From assembly GCA_000499405.2 (NCBI GenBank), contig HG738139.1:12822898-12886897 (forward strand): a stretch of DNA of 64,000 bases. Reading direction: 5' to 3'. The translations under genes were made by a program, and so were the position numbers. How positions within the stretch are numbered: the first letter of the stretch is position 1; every line of letters starts with the position of its first letter. The notes under the pieces are model-generated. The model saw only the letters and a list, made by a program, of their open reading frames with translations. It did not search any database and had not been told where the DNA came from. Below, piece after piece: positions 1 through 13,330 of the stretch. This DNA is from Onchocerca volvulus. Its lineage: Eukaryota > Nematoda > Chromadorea > Rhabditida > Onchocercidae.

Positions 1-2717
1 GAAATTTTCGATTCTTCAATTTTTCCTTTAAAAATGTTGAACTCTTTGTTATCATAGTTCTAGCAATGAATGATGATGATGCTTCATGTACTGCAACTTC
101 TACTTCTATTCGTTTCCATCCTCTAATGGCTGACGATCCTTCATCTTTTCATACTTTTATGGATTTTTGTTGAGAGAAAGCAATGAGAGCAGTATCGGGC
201 AACAGCAGTTGCACGACAACAGAAAAAGGCAAAAACTTGAGCAATAGGCCCGAAGTAACACATAAAATAGCAAAGCCAAGGCCTGCTGGCTTATTTGTGA
301 AAAAAGACAGAGCTTCCGTTATTCCCATGATAAGGCTTTCTTTTATCAGATGTAGTCATGTAGCAAGTAGCAGATTCAGTGAGTTAGTTAATACTTGATC
401 AAGTGGTTTCTGCTATTTTACTCAACATATTACTATTTCCTACTCAAATTTGATCAATTCTTGGTGATATTTAAGTTTCAACTATTTTTTCTTTTTTTTT
501 TATTATTATTAACAAATTCAAGAATTGTTCAAGAGATAAAAGATGAGAGTTGTATTGAGGAGAATCGATTATAACTTAGAAGCTGACAGATTGTAATGAA
601 CATTAACTAACTATACTCGAATATGATTTCATCTCTTTTAAGATTCATGCACTTGTTGTAATTTCTGCAACAAATGCTGAATGAATAAGCCTAAATAAGC
701 CTCTATTGAAAAGATTGATTTGAATTGAATTCCTGAATATTCAATCCCTTTATAAATATTAATTTAATTAATTAACTGATTAAACTCTTATATTCCTATC
801 ATGCACTTTTCATTCATTTTTTTTTTTTTTTGCTTAATAAAAATCTGCAAAATTCATCATGAAACTTTTGATATTGCTAAAATGATTACCTATTTTTCTA
901 AGTTATATTTCATACATTTGGCTTTTTATTTGTACGATTACTATTATTTTATTTGTTGTTATTATTGCTATATTCTCAGATTAGATAAAGAATTTCCAGT
1001 AAAATTTCTATTCATAGTATTTCTCAATTTATTTTCAAAATTATATTAGTGTTAGCAATTGGTAATCAATATATTTATAATATAATTTGAGATTTAAAAG
1101 TAGTTTTGTTAAAATAAAAAGAATAAATGAAAACAAAATATCCCTTCCTATTTCAAGTTGGGTTTTATTAATTTTGACAAAACTTTTGCAATTGCAATAT
1201 TTCGTACGCTCATAAAAGTTCAGGTTTCAAAGGTGGCTTACCCCGGTTGACTAAATAATATTCTTGTTAAACTTTTAGTTGATGATGAAAAAAAAAAAAA
1301 AGGAAAGGAAAAAAAAAAGACATGTCATGATGATTGCCTTCATCGTTGTTTTCATCAGATAGGATTGCTGTTTTTGCTTGATGGTCCTGCTGTTGCTTCT
1401 AACTACTACTTCTTCTACTGTTGCTGCTGTTGCTGCTGATGTTACTACAAATAAACAGGTTTCAAAGGTTTGGTGACACTTGATTGTTGGTAATTTTGGA
1501 TAGATCGATGGATGATGATGATGATGATGTGGCTGATGATGCTTTGCCCGGTATCTCAAACCCTCATCGCTAATTTTCTTTAAAACTTTCTTCCTCTTGT
1601 CATTCATACTTTTTATCATATCTATTTCCTAAAGAAATAAGATGATGATGAAGAAAGGTTTCTTTCAGTACGTGAAAAACGAGATCCTGAAAGCTATCAC
1701 GTCATTTCTGTTCCACTTTTCTGAATCATATCATGAACAGAAATTAAACAAGATATCAGTAGTCATTAACAGAAACAAACAAGATATCAATAGTAGTAGT
1801 AGTAGTAGTAGTAATAGTAGTGTACATCAATCTACTATTATTGCTTTGTTGCAAATGATGATGATGATGAAATATTGAAAAAATTAATTACTTCTTTTTT
1901 TTGCTTTTTCTTTAACTTAGCTTACGGCATTTCGAATGTAAAATCAACCATTTTTTCTTTTTTTTTGAAAGAATTTTCAAAATTTCAGATTTTACTCTTC
2001 TCATACAATTATTTATTTGATAAGATATGAACGAATAACATATAATCTATCATTTAATGATTGTTGAAAATATTTTAAGATTAGTGGAAAAAGAAAATCC
2101 ATTGTTAAAAAATGCTACAAATTTATGCTGAAATTTCACTCTTAGATAGATTGTAAAAGAAAATGACACGACCATCATTCTGCTGAAAATTGGTTCAAAA
2201 AAAAGGAAAAAAAAGTGTCCCTCTTAGTTTTTCTTTTTTTTTTTTTTTTTTAATGAAAAAATGTTTTCCCCAAATATTCATCCTCTTACATTATTTTACA
2301 TATCTTTTCTTTTTTTTTTGATTCTTTTTAAATTTCTTAAATAGCATATTATTTTCAAAGATGCTAAATATGAATGCTTTCAATATTGGATAATAATTTA
2401 TATTACTAATTATGATATAATGTTACTTCAATCATTTTACTATGAGAAAGAAAAAAGGATAAAATTTTCGCAAAGAAAATTTCTTTTATAATTACCATAA
2501 TTTTTGTTTCATTTAAATATCGTATTCCACTTAAATACCGTATTCCATTTAAAATCCAATGTTTTCTCAGATATTAGTGATGCATTTTGTGCAATTTATC
2601 TGCTAACTTGCTTCCAACATATACTAGTTTTTATATTGTACGATAGTTTTGCAGCAAGAAAATAAGCATTATTTTGACCAATTGTTATTATTGTTACAGT
2701 AAGACGAATAATTGAAC

Positions 2718-2728
2718 GATGATGATGT

Positions 2729-2760
<32 letters not shown>
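2718..2760. repeat. (GAT)n microsatellite
   Basis: Near-perfect GAT trinucleotide repeat with one variant unit (GTT). Confidence 0.9.
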
Positions 2761-2816
2761 TCTTTGCGAAAATTTTTCATCGAAATTTTCGCTCCAGAAC
2801 TTGATGTTTTATCCTT

Positions 2817-2820
<4 letters not shown>

Positions 2821-2851
<31 letters not shown>
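2821..2851. repeat. (TC)n microsatellite
   Basis: About 15 uninterrupted TC units followed by imperfect pyrimidine repeats to about 2870. Confidence 0.95.
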
Positions 2852-2858
<7 letters not shown>

Positions 2859-3112
2859 TCTTTCTTTTCATTAATTGTAGTGACAGTTAGTAGTTAGTAG
2901 CAGCAGGAGCAAGTAGCAGTAGCATCAGCAGCAACAGCAGCAGTTCTTGGTCATGACAGCGTCATGCGATCGATGATAGCGATAACGATGAATGGTAAAT
3001 AAAAGAATAGAAATGGACGGGCAAGATGGACGATTGAAATTGGAATCAGTCGTGCTGCTGCTCTTCGTGCTTCTTCCATTCCATCTGTTTCTCGTTCTTC
3101 AAATTTCGAAAA

Positions 3113-3212
3113 ATGCGACCAGGGTTGGATGGACGGGCGAAATTTGTAAATGATGATGATGATGATGCTGAAGTGGCTGTCGAAATAGTAAAGAGGGAGC
3201 GAAGATGTAATG
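3113..3212 (+). CDS. Possible first coding exon of the Myb/SANT-like gene
   Basis: An ATG-initiated stretch of 33 codons plus one base starts MRPGLDGRAKFV, continues with an acidic run and ends in a basic KRERR segment, followed by a GT (GTTAGG). It lies in DNA richer in G+C than its surroundings. Its phase-1 end would splice in frame to an acceptor at 4868-4869 (TATTACAG), giving a reading frame that runs without stop into the exon that otherwise starts at 4892. It is not compatible with the better acceptor at 4890-4891. This is a phase and composition argument only; the true start may lie elsewhere, including outside the window. Confidence 0.25.
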
Positions 3213-3235
3213 GTTAGGTAGATTTAATTGCATGT

Positions 3236-3285
3236 GTCATGTGCATATTCATGTGCATGTGCATGTGCATGTCTTTATGCATGTC
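3236..3285. repeat. CATGTG-type hexamer repeat
   Basis: Imperfect tandem CATGTG/CATGTGT units; alternating purine-pyrimidine sequence. Confidence 0.75.
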
Positions 3286-3912
3286 GTGATCTTGTCCTCC
3301 AACCACAGCCAAAATTATGATTTAAAATAGTGTTTGTCTATTTTTGTATGTCTTCATTGCACCTTGTATGTACTGTCATGAATTTTGGCAGTTCGATTTC
3401 GTCGTATCTCGAATTAAAAATGAACTGAAATATTAAAAGGTATGGAACACCTGGTAATCACCACCTACAGATGATGGCAATATCAAATAGCAGATACTAA
3501 GCATCAACCAAAACAGCAACTTTCAAAATGATATTTTACATATATTTGGCAAGATTTAATCTTTAGTTTTAAATTTATCAATTTCAAAATTTTAAATTTA
3601 TCAATTACGAAAAATTCATTCGTTGCCTCATTTTTTTTTTTCTAAATTTTCTTTTATTCTAAAATTTTACCATTTAAAAAGATATTTTTCGAGTTAAATC
3701 CTAACCTAAATTTTGTAAAAATTTCACTGGCGCAAATGAGACCATCCGATTTCATCGAAACGGATTGGAGCACCAGAAAATGGGAGCAATCGGTCGGGTC
3801 GAGCGCATCGCTACCTGTCCTTTTCCGCGTCACTTTACTTTTATACCTCTTCTTCATCCATCTGGGTGGTCGGTTGGTTGGTCGGTCGGCCGATTACAAA
3901 TGAACTAAAATT

Positions 3913-3953
3913 CTACTACCACTACTATTACTACTACTACTACTACTACTACT
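3913..3953. repeat. (CTA)n microsatellite
   Basis: Imperfect then perfect CTA/TAC trinucleotide repeat directly after a GGTC/GGTT-rich stretch (about 3866-3895). Confidence 0.9.
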
Positions 3954-4026
3954 CATGCGACAAATACATATAACCGATTCGACATAGTTTCCTGTCCTCC
4001 GAAGTTTGTCACATTCTTCGATGACC

Positions 4027-4040
4027 CGGTCTCGAGACCG
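4027..4040. repeat. 14-bp perfect palindrome
   Basis: CGGTCTCGAGACCG equals its own reverse complement; it lies in the G+C-richer stretch between the possible first exon and the first firm exon. It could be a dimer-binding site; no function is shown. Confidence 0.5.
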
Positions 4041-4891
4041 AGATTATCTTCTACTTTTTGAGTTCATCCAATTTGGACTTTAGCTATCATTTCATTCCCT
4101 TTCCTAAGCATTATATTACATGTTGATCAACGGATAATTGCACTGTTGGCTAAATTTGGTGACAGCATGGACATAAAAACATTTCTCTTTCTCTCTCTTT
4201 CCCTCCCTCTCTTTTTCCTTCTAGAGGTACATTTCGGTATCGGTTGTATTTGATCATACATCTTAGCAACCGATTATTTCGATTTTTCGTAATAATATTC
4301 ACAAAAGATTTCTAAACTTATTTCAATTTTAACTTTTATCATTGGTTTAATCATTACTTACTGTTAATTTTGCTATGAAATGCTGAAAATGATTATATGC
4401 AAAGTTGCTGTTATCACGACAAATTATTTTATCGTTATTGAATATAAAAAATTAATAAATATCCTCTTGTCCAATTAGCAATGGAATGTGATATATTGTT
4501 GGATAAATGAAAGTGAATTTTATCTTGTTGAATTCAGTTTTTTTGAAGTTTTTTAATAGTTTCACTTATTACAACCGTACGTTTGAAATAACATTTTACT
4601 TCGAAAATATTTAATCAAGTAAAGTTTTTGAAAATTCAAAAAACAGTGTCTAGAAAACAAAAGAGAGCTTCTTAAAATTTCGAAATCAAATGAATCAATT
4701 GAAAATTTGCTAAAATTCTAAGAAAACAAAATCCTCTACCTCATTTCATACATCTCAGCTGATATTATTAAAATTTGTATCGTTAAATTGGATATCTTCA
4801 ATGAAAATCTATTTCGTAAATATCAATTTTTGTATGCGAAGAAGAATTGATTTCTGTTTTGTATTACAGAATTTGCTTCTTTTAATTTCAG

Positions 4892-7800
4892 AAAACTACT
4901 GGATATAAAGTATCAAAAACAGCAACGTGTTTCACGTGCCGTTGAACGTATCTTGCGTCTGGTTTACTCAGAGCATTTTACAAAAGTAATGAATGAAATT
5001 TCAACCGCTTCATCGCCAACATCATCAGTACCACTAGAATTGGAAAAACAAACTGCAAAACGAAGTGCTAGCAATGCGAATAGTGATGAACAAAGTGATT
5101 GCGAGTTGGTTTTAAAATAAATCCTTTTATTTCTCTTCTAAAATTAAATTAATCATTTGAAAGCTTTCAAAAATTTTATCGTTATTTCCAATAAAATCTG
5201 TTTCTCGACCAAAAACAAAATGTTTTTTTATTTAATTAATTATTTTTGTTTAATGAGTGATTTTCTTAATTGTTGCTCCTCAACTGTTTAAAGCTTCATG
5301 CTATCATTTTCAACATAAAATTATAACATTTTCATCTAAAATTTCTACATTTTACAAAGTTTTTGATGGAAGAAAATTTTTTTTTTTTTTTTCAGTCCAA
5401 AGATGAAAATGCCGAAAAGTGAAATAGAAGCAATAACGACCGAAGATAATGATGTACAAATCAGGTATGTTAAAAATACATGATTTGATTTATTTACTAA
5501 TCGAAAAGGATTATATTCTAACATAAATTTAGCAGAGTCCAGTTTTTTGTTATTTTTTACTATTTTAGCAGATTTTTTTAATTTTTTTTTTCAATTTATA
5601 TAGATTTTTTTGAGTGACGTATTCATCGTTGTGGACAAAGCAAAAAAACACTCCGGGGATCATAGTGCTGAATTATGAGATGTATGTTAGCTCATTTCAG
5701 ATTTTATAGTTTTTCGATATTGATAGCCTTCATGTTAATGAAATTTAATTTCGAAAACCAATTTTTTTGAAAAATTGGATTTAGGTAACAAATTTATTAC
5801 TAAAGTGATGTGTTATTTTTTGAAAAAGATTCGTGAAATTGTAAAATTAGAAGGAGAAAAACAGAAAATTACACTTTTTTTTAGGCAACCATCCACAGAT
5901 ACAATACCCGAGCAAATCATTCAGATCATTTCACCATATGATACAACTGATTTGGTACATGCTAATGAAAAGTCGCTCGCACAAGTTTTTGGATCTTCGA
6001 TGTAATTTTATTTTTATTTGTTGAATTTATTGTTGATCCTTGGCTATTTAAATAAATGCCTATGAAAAAATATAAATTAGAAAAGCAGAGCGGTAGTATT
6101 GCTCTTTGCTTTTAAAAATCTCCTGATCATTATTATTCTTGAAATTTGAATTTTTTGAATAGAATTTTATTTAATTGTAAATTTAATTGTAGCCAAACGC
6201 CTTTGATAACTGCTGCCGATATCAATCGTATGAATCGTGAGCGAGGCTTGGAAATTGTCGCCATGGCAGGTCGATATGAAGCATTAGTCGTAAGTTATAA
6301 CACTTTTTTTTGACTTTATAAAGTATTTAATTTGATATTTTTATAGTGTAATACTTGCATGCAATTTTTTCCTTTGCTATGATCGCAAAAAAAAAACAAA
6401 AGTTTTACTATAGCTGAATCACTTTTAATTGAAATGAAATTGAAGTGATGTTTTTCACTTCGAACTACATCCTTATTTCATGTGATACAATAGTTGATAA
6501 TATTAGTGAGTTAATTTTTATTTGTGAAAATTTTATTTCTTGGATTTTTGCTGTATTTTTCAAATTTTAAAGAATTTTTTTGGAGAAAAAATTTACATAA
6601 TTTTCTTATTTTATTTTGCAGGATAGTGCTTCACGTTCACCGGCTGCAAATATGGAACGTAATAAAATATGGCGTAAAATAACGGAAGAAATCAATAAAA
6701 AATACTCCCATTTAAATACTTTAACTTTTGAGCAATGCAAAAAATTATGCAAATATTACAAGCGTAAGGATCCAACCAGTTATGGTATTGCATTTCATTC
6801 TATGCATTCTGATTTAATTCCAAGTACATATAAAGAGCAACAACAACAGCAAGCTGCAGCTGCAATTGCTGCAGTTGGCAATGCTACAGCTTATGTTACC
6901 ACAAATGGACAAATTGATGAACCTATCGATGTTGATGAGTTATTAGAAGCAAATGATGTAGTGGATGGTATTTGTTGTGATACAAGTAAGTTATTCTCCA
7001 TCATATTTCCTATTAGAATAGAAAATTTTAATTATTGAATTTATTTTATGAAAGTTTGTAATTATATTTCTAGATTGGATAAATGTTACTAAAGGTTTTA
7101 ATTGAAATTGAAAAACATTTTGATTGAAATTTTTTAATTAAAACTCAAAATAACTATGAGGATAATTCTGGCTAAGATCTTACAAAAGAAAAATAGTCTT
7201 GCTAGATCTGTCATAATTTTTTAAGTCAAGTTTTCTTATTCATGTCTTCGAATATCTAAGGAAAAAAAAAGATCTTCGAAATAAAACCGTAGTTGACCAG
7301 ATAGCTATATGTTCTTTACTCTTTGAGAGAATCTAATTTTTACTATTATTCCGATATCTGAGCAATATTTTCAGATGTATTGAAAGTGAAACAAGCAGAA
7401 GATACGATGGATGATATCGTACGAGAAGATGATAAACCATCAAAAGATCTTTTGCAATTTCTTGCACAATGGTTAATTATTTATTTTATTTTGTTTTTAA
7501 ACTAAAATAATTCTTTTTTTTTGTCTCCTCTTTCGTTCTCTCTTTTTATGTGACGAAAGAGACGATGGATATTTGGCTTACTTTCTAAGAAAATTTATTT
7601 TCATTTCCTTTAGTTTTCATTTGTTTTCCTTTAATTCCACTTACTGAGATACACATAAGGACATGTTAAAATGTCGCAGAATGTGATACATTTCTTTTTT
7701 TAAAGAAGTTCTTAGTGTAAATTATAAGATATTATCTATTCTTCCGTTGAATTAATAGAAATTTTTGTAGTATTAATGATTTTTACGAGGAAGTAATTTT

Positions 7801-10221
7801 CAGCTCAGCATCTTCATCGTGCAGCTCTACCGATGGCTTAGTATTATCTGGACAACAAGCTGTCGCATCTGTTATTGCAAATCAGCAAAAAAAAGAACGA
7901 GGACAATATGTTTGTAAATTAGCAGAAACTTTTAACGGTGTCTTTGATAGCCATTCAAGGTATGCTTTACTGAAATAAACTTTGCTATTTTCCTCTCTTT
8001 GATTCGCCTTTTTTTTTTTTTGTAACTTAAATTCATGAATTTTTGCATTATTTTAGCTCCTCTATTTCTTTTTTTTTCGATTTTTTTATCCAGTTCAAGC
8101 ATTTGATCTTGAAAATACTTGATATTTGGCTTATGTTCTAAAAAATTTGTTTTCATTTCTCCAAAAGATTTTGTTTACTGCAATATCCATTTTTTTAAAG
8201 ATTCTTTTCTTATCTTGCATGTCTTTTCACGTGAATGTTTCCTATAAATAATTTTGTCTTCTTTTTGTTTTTATTTCTTTTAGAAATAGTGCAAATAAAT
8301 GTGGAAATGATTCTGTTTAATTAGATAATGTAAATAAAGTAGATTTGGCATTCAAACCAAGTAGATGTAAGAATCCTATTTCAATTCAGTATATTTTCTA
8401 CTCTTCAATGTTTATTTCCATTTTTTCGAAATATTTTGTTTTCTTGCAATATTTTTTTTTTTTCAGATTCTCCTCTCTATCTGCATTCATTCAAATTATT
8501 TCCGCTTGAGTTAATCTGACGAATGTTTGTTTTCTTTGAGGACAATAATTTGCTGTCACTATTTCAGATTATATCACATTAATGCTGAACGTAATCAAGT
8601 TTGGAAACAGATAACAGATTCTACCAATGAAAAGTATGGATCCGAATTGGGTGATTTGACTATCGAGCAAACTAAAAAACTTTATGCAAATTATAGGCGG
8701 AAATCTCAATCACTTTCTTTCAATAACAATGGAGGTGCTGCGTCACGATCTGATGCTGGTAGCATTAATGGAGCTGCTTCTGCTGAGTAAGAGTGATATT
8801 TTCGCATGAGAAAATGATAAAATCCCTGTTCTCATTATTGCTAACTTTTTTCAAAAAGAGGAAGAGAATTGTACGGCAGCATTGAAATGAGAGATGAAAG
8901 GTAATCCAGATAATTAAATTAAGATAGATCCATTAGAATTCTATCTGCAGATGGATAAAATGTGGCCTTATTTAATTGGACAGAGCAAACAACATAGATT
9001 TATGATTGTTTTTCTTTCTATTAAAGTTTGGATTCGGATGCATCATCAAGTAATTCCGATCTACTAACACGTTTGGTAAATCCGGTGTCAAATGGAACAG
9101 GTGGTGGAACTGGCACTTCTCAAAATCGAACCGGCTCGCCAACTCTTTTGCCTCGGTTAACATCAAGGGATCGGAAGTCTAATATCGATTTGAAAAATGG
9201 TTGGTTTTCATGATCTCAAAAAAGAGATTGCATCAAACAGTATTTTTATATGACAGATTAACGAAGAGGATTAAAACAATTTCAAGCCGAAAAATTAAAA
9301 ATTAAATTCTGCATTTATCATAGCCTAATTAGTATTTGTATTAGAAAAATGATAATTCTAAAGTCTTAGAAGCAGAATTCAGTGTTCTTGCTATCATTTC
9401 TTGGTTTGATTACGCTCAGGTTTCTGAAGAAAGCATGGCAGTTGTTTGTGAAGGGAATAAGTTGGAAGTTGTGCTCTGCATATTGAAGCAATGATGTTTC
9501 AGTGATTACTTCTTAAATAATTTTTCTCATTTATTTTATAATATTGAAACAATAATAGTAGTGTGGATTATTCTTTTATAGGATTTGTAAATCATGCTGG
9601 TAATGTTAGTCAGCGCATTTCGGCGAACCCCGGTTTGTCATCAGTGGAGTTGCTAGCCATTATTGCTGATCGTGATGCTGAAATTAAACAGTTAAAAAAT
9701 GAACTCTTGCAAGTAATTGTTATTTGATAAAGATTAAATGAATAATTTGTCATCATTATTTCAGAATCGTATATCTTGCAACGCGAATGTTGGATTTTTT
9801 TAGTGCTTTGATTGAATCCGTGTATTCTCTTAATCTTATCTTTTTTGTATTTGTAAATATTTTACTGATATTTTTTTTTCATTTCCTAGTTTTTTTTTTA
9901 TTGACCTTCCTATACTGATTAATTAATGTTTACCCAAAGCAAATGCAGATAGCAGGGATATTGAATGAAATAGAGTGGAGGCTTATTTAATGTATTTGAA
10001 ATCGAAATGCTTAAAATTATCCAGAGCTGTTTTAGAAATCGGTCGAACATCAACTCCAGATATCACGTGTTTTGGAAAAAGTATCAGATCTAGTAAAGGC
10101 AGCAGTAAATACCAATGTGCAACGAGAAATAATGTCAGCAATGACAGGGATGGCTGATTTCAGCGGTTATCGTGATAACGGTTATTGTGATAAAAGTTAC
10201 GATGATGATAGTGATTTGTAA
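4892..10221 (+). CDS. Myb/SANT-like (zeste-type) two-domain nuclear protein, 5' end unresolved
   Basis: Eleven exons agree in phase: 4892-5104, 5396-5464, 5885-6001, 6193-6289, 6622-6985, 7375-7471, 7804-7959, 8568-8786, 9027-9199, 9582-9712, 10036-10221 (TAA), about 607 residues. The first listed exon begins in mid-codon, so at least one upstream exon exists. Two related segments, in exons 5 and 8, share a pattern ERN-x-[IV]W-[RK]-x-IT...N-x-KY...T-x-EQ-x-KKL...Y-[KR]-RK; this resembles the helix-turn-helix Myb/SANT-like or zeste-type DNA-binding fold. A poly-Gln/Ala tract follows the first. Exons 10-11 encode heptad-like helices (ADRDAEIKQLKNELLQ, then RVLEKVSDLVKAAV), as in zeste-type oligomerisation regions. 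The protein is probably a DNA-binding transcription regulator; no specific ortholog was recognised. An AATAAA overlaps the stop codon. If the upstream exon is wrong, the first in-frame ATG is at 4989. Confidence 0.75.
8284..8320 (+). CDS. Alternative terminal exon of the Myb/SANT-like gene
   Basis: After the acceptor TTTCTTTTAG at 8283, this exon continues the phase left by the exon ending at 7959 (AG + A) and adds eleven further residues (NSANKCGNDSV) before TAA at 8318-8320. AATAAA signals sit at 8294 and 8333-8338. Using it would give a short isoform with only the first Myb-like domain and no coiled coil. The competing exon at 8568 uses the same phase, so the two would be alternatives. Confidence 0.4.
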
Positions 10222-13059
10222 TAAATGATTTGCTGCTACTTTCCAGTCTAATGCTTCATCTTATTTCCAGGAATTTTTAAACGCATCATAAATCCATAAA
10301 TTCATTATCATATAGGAATTCGATACGGTATGTTTTTCATTCAAGTGCTGTACAATGAATTCTAGAAGCAATTTTCAGCTCTTTTATACTCGAAAATTAT
10401 TCCGAATCTTATTCATGTTCTTTTTGCTAGAGAAATTTTTCTAAGTTTATTACGAGGAAATTTATTGAAGAAAGGCATATTTCTTTCTCCTCTGTTAGAG
10501 TTATTTATTTATTTTACTTTTTTTGAGAAAATTTCATTGGAGTTGTATGTGTAAGTACAATTTATTATTTGATTTCTTTTTATTATCATTTATTTAGTTT
10601 TAATAAGATAATAGAAAATAAGAAAATATGTTTTAAAATAACTGTCTTTTCATTCTTTTTGTTTTGATTCTCATATTAACAGTATTGAAGATGGCTCAAG
10701 ATAACCAAATTTTCGCGTTTCATTGTAGCAAATACCTAGAGATAAATTGTTAGAGTCCTCTTCAATCAGTTAAAAGACGAAGTAGATAAACGAATTATCA
10801 TATTTTGTATACGTAGAACTGGGTAAAACACTCTTGTGGCAACAATTTATCCATTTTCATAATTTATTCATTTCCATATTTTGTTTTCCAAATTCTTGTT
10901 TACTAGAAAGTTATGCTATTGATCCATTAGTTCGGTAAGAGAGTGGAATCACTCGTGATAAGAGGAGGTGTCGTATAAATTTATGTCTTTTCAAGCTTCG
11001 ATTTCTTACCGTATTTGTTATCTCTTACTTTTTCAAAAGCTCATTTTCCCATGTAATCTTGCCTCATTTGCTATTTACTTTTACGTTTTCGTTTACATTT
11101 TATGTTTGTTTTCTAAGCTAATTTTCATTTTCACATTTATTTCATGGTTTGTCATTCAGAAATTTCCGGTATTCCAGGTTGTGAAGACTATTTGATTTAT
11201 AAATATAGTTCGGTGAACAGGAATCGGTTTTTTTGAATTTTCCCTTTGTTCGTTTACATTTCGTATATTTTTTAACATTGTCATGGATGTTTATATGTAT
11301 ATTATATGATATTGTTTTCATTTTAACATAATTAAGTAAATTGATGCAAACTCTCTTTTTTCAGATGTTTGATGTCTTTTTTTTTTTTTTTTTTTTAAAT
11401 TGAGAACAATTTAATGGTGAATGGTATTACTTGTTTAGTTCAGAATTCTCGAACCGGTCATGAGTGCTATTAGCAGAAAATGGAAAATTAGTAAACACTT
11501 CGGTGCATTGCTAACTTGCAATGTTACCTGCAAGTATTACTTCTAATCAGGTCAAAACTCTATGCATAGTTTATATGTTACTGCTATTTGAAGAAGAATC
11601 TCAACATGCAGTTGTGTTCAATATTTCTTAATTTGTTTAAAACGATACAAGAAGATCGATTTGTTTGAAAAGTACAAAAAAGGGTGAAACATCTTACGAA
11701 ATAGATTAAAACATCAATTTTCTTGTCTAATTCATTTAGAACGGTGTTTTAAAAAATGGTAATTTACTAAAATATGATAATTTTCTGAGAAAAGCTTCAG
11801 ATTATATGGAATTTAAATTTCATTCTTTTCTTTATCTTATTCAACAGAAAAAGCCATCCGATTGATATTACTGACAGTTTAAACAATCATTTCAACTGTA
11901 ATAACATATGAAAATCAGATACATGGAATATGTTACCGATTGATTTCTGTATGGAATTTATCCTTTACGATAATCATGATAATCATACCGTATAAATTCT
12001 TAACAGAGAAATCGTTTTAACTAGATAAAAAAATTGATTCAAAAATAAGAGTAAGAATTTAAATTATTTCAATCATGCGAAAGCTCAGGTTCATGGGGAA
12101 AATTGCATGAAATTAGAGACACATAATAATTACAATGATTTCCAGCTCTATGTAATCGCAAAAGATTATTCCGGTAATTAACGAGTATTCAGCATCAAAG
12201 TTACGTATATCGCAAGAATTGCAGATCATTTTTTATTTCAGTATTTTTAGAAAATTCTCCAAATTTCTACATTTAGCTAACAATTTCTGATTTTCTTTTT
12301 TTTTTTTCATCGGTTTTCATTTCTCTTCAAAACAGCAGTAGAATACAGCATATATTGATGTTAGTATTTATGTAAAGAACAAGTTTTAATTTACGTACGT
12401 CATTTTTTGATTATACGGATCAATTAATATCTAAGAGATTTATATCCGGCTAAACTTGATACATTTGGTATGGAAAAATTACAAGTAAATATTGTCTATC
12501 AACAAAACAATGATAGATTAGTGAGGTTGCATTTCTTATTATTTCTATTCCTCCAGAAATTTGTTCGATAAGTTCCGATAATATTCGATATTTATTGAAT
12601 ATGGTATTAGAAATTTCAATGAAATCTGATTACTTCCCGTTATATTTGAAATTTAAATAATGTGCATAAAAAAAGCAAATAATTATAATATGATTTATTG
12701 GAGTTGTCAATTCAAAACCCCATGAAATGATTCGATTTGGACATACAATTAATATTAACATTGAATAAATTTGTTTCAAAAATAAATTTCAACAACTTCA
12801 AAAGAAAAACAGATTCATTATGCATTGGTCTTTTTTGTGGTCTTTTCAATTAAATTGAAACTAAATTAATTTGATTTTAATTTAATTATAAAAATGTCCA
12901 ACTTCTAAGTAATTGCGCATGAAATTGCTATTTTATGAACTGCTGCTGCTTTTTGTAATCTCCGTACGGAATGCAATACAATAATACTAGAAATTTATGA
13001 AGAAATTTGATATTTGCAATTAGAACAAATCAAAAGTTATAAGAAAAGAGCAATTCAAG

Positions 13060-13330
13060 CATTGAAGTCTTTTTCAGTAAATGTTGGAAAAATGTCCTTC
13101 TCAGATATTTCAAGTTTTAAACTTTTTGATATGAAAAAACAAATATTTCAAATTATTGAGATCAGAACTTTTGAAGATATTTTTTGAAATCATAGAATTT
13201 AAGTGACATATTCTCTAGTCAAAGATTTGTTAATGCTAAATTCTTATCACTAATTCAGCAAAGTTGGCATTACGAAGTTTAGCTTTCCCATCGAAATAGA
13301 TCACAGATATAGTTTTAGAATTTTCTATTA
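13060..13330. repeat. Diverged dispersed repeat, copy 1 (partner 40080-40330)
   Basis: Ordered matches in the same orientation to 40080-40330, including a shared AAATCATAGAATT block, a CAGTAATTCAGTAAA-like block and GACATTA/GGCATTA blocks. A further match (TGAAATACTGTATC) is at 14096 and 40969, and GATGAATAGTTTC at 14140 and 41190, so the shared segment may run about 1.1 kb with gaps. Confidence 0.55.

Larger units (their letters stand above)
1..3112. other. Non-coding, low-complexity DNA
   Basis: No gene is supported here. The sequence is A+T-rich with many homopolymer runs and triplet repeats: GAT/ATG runs near 1501-1530, 1855-1870 and 2718-2760, and AGT near 1792-1820. Open frames in this stretch translate to repeat-driven runs of His, Ser or Asn (a poly-His stretch at 1275-1619 minus, a poly-Ser stretch at 1642-1878 plus) and show no splice context or recognisable domain. 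It may be intergenic DNA or the promoter and 5' region of the gene that follows. Confidence 0.6.

Noticed and set aside
1275..1878. Open frames with poly-His (minus) and poly-Ser (plus) runs
   Set aside because: They are produced by triplet microsatellites; no splice context or domain.
3654..3857. 67-codon frame on the minus strand in G+C-richer DNA
   Set aside because: No recognisable motif, no convincing exon partners; overlaps the likely promoter region.
9975..10157. Open frame starting MEAYLMYL
   Set aside because: A different frame of the same DNA, entered by the acceptor at 10035, continues the coiled coil of the Myb-like gene in correct phase.
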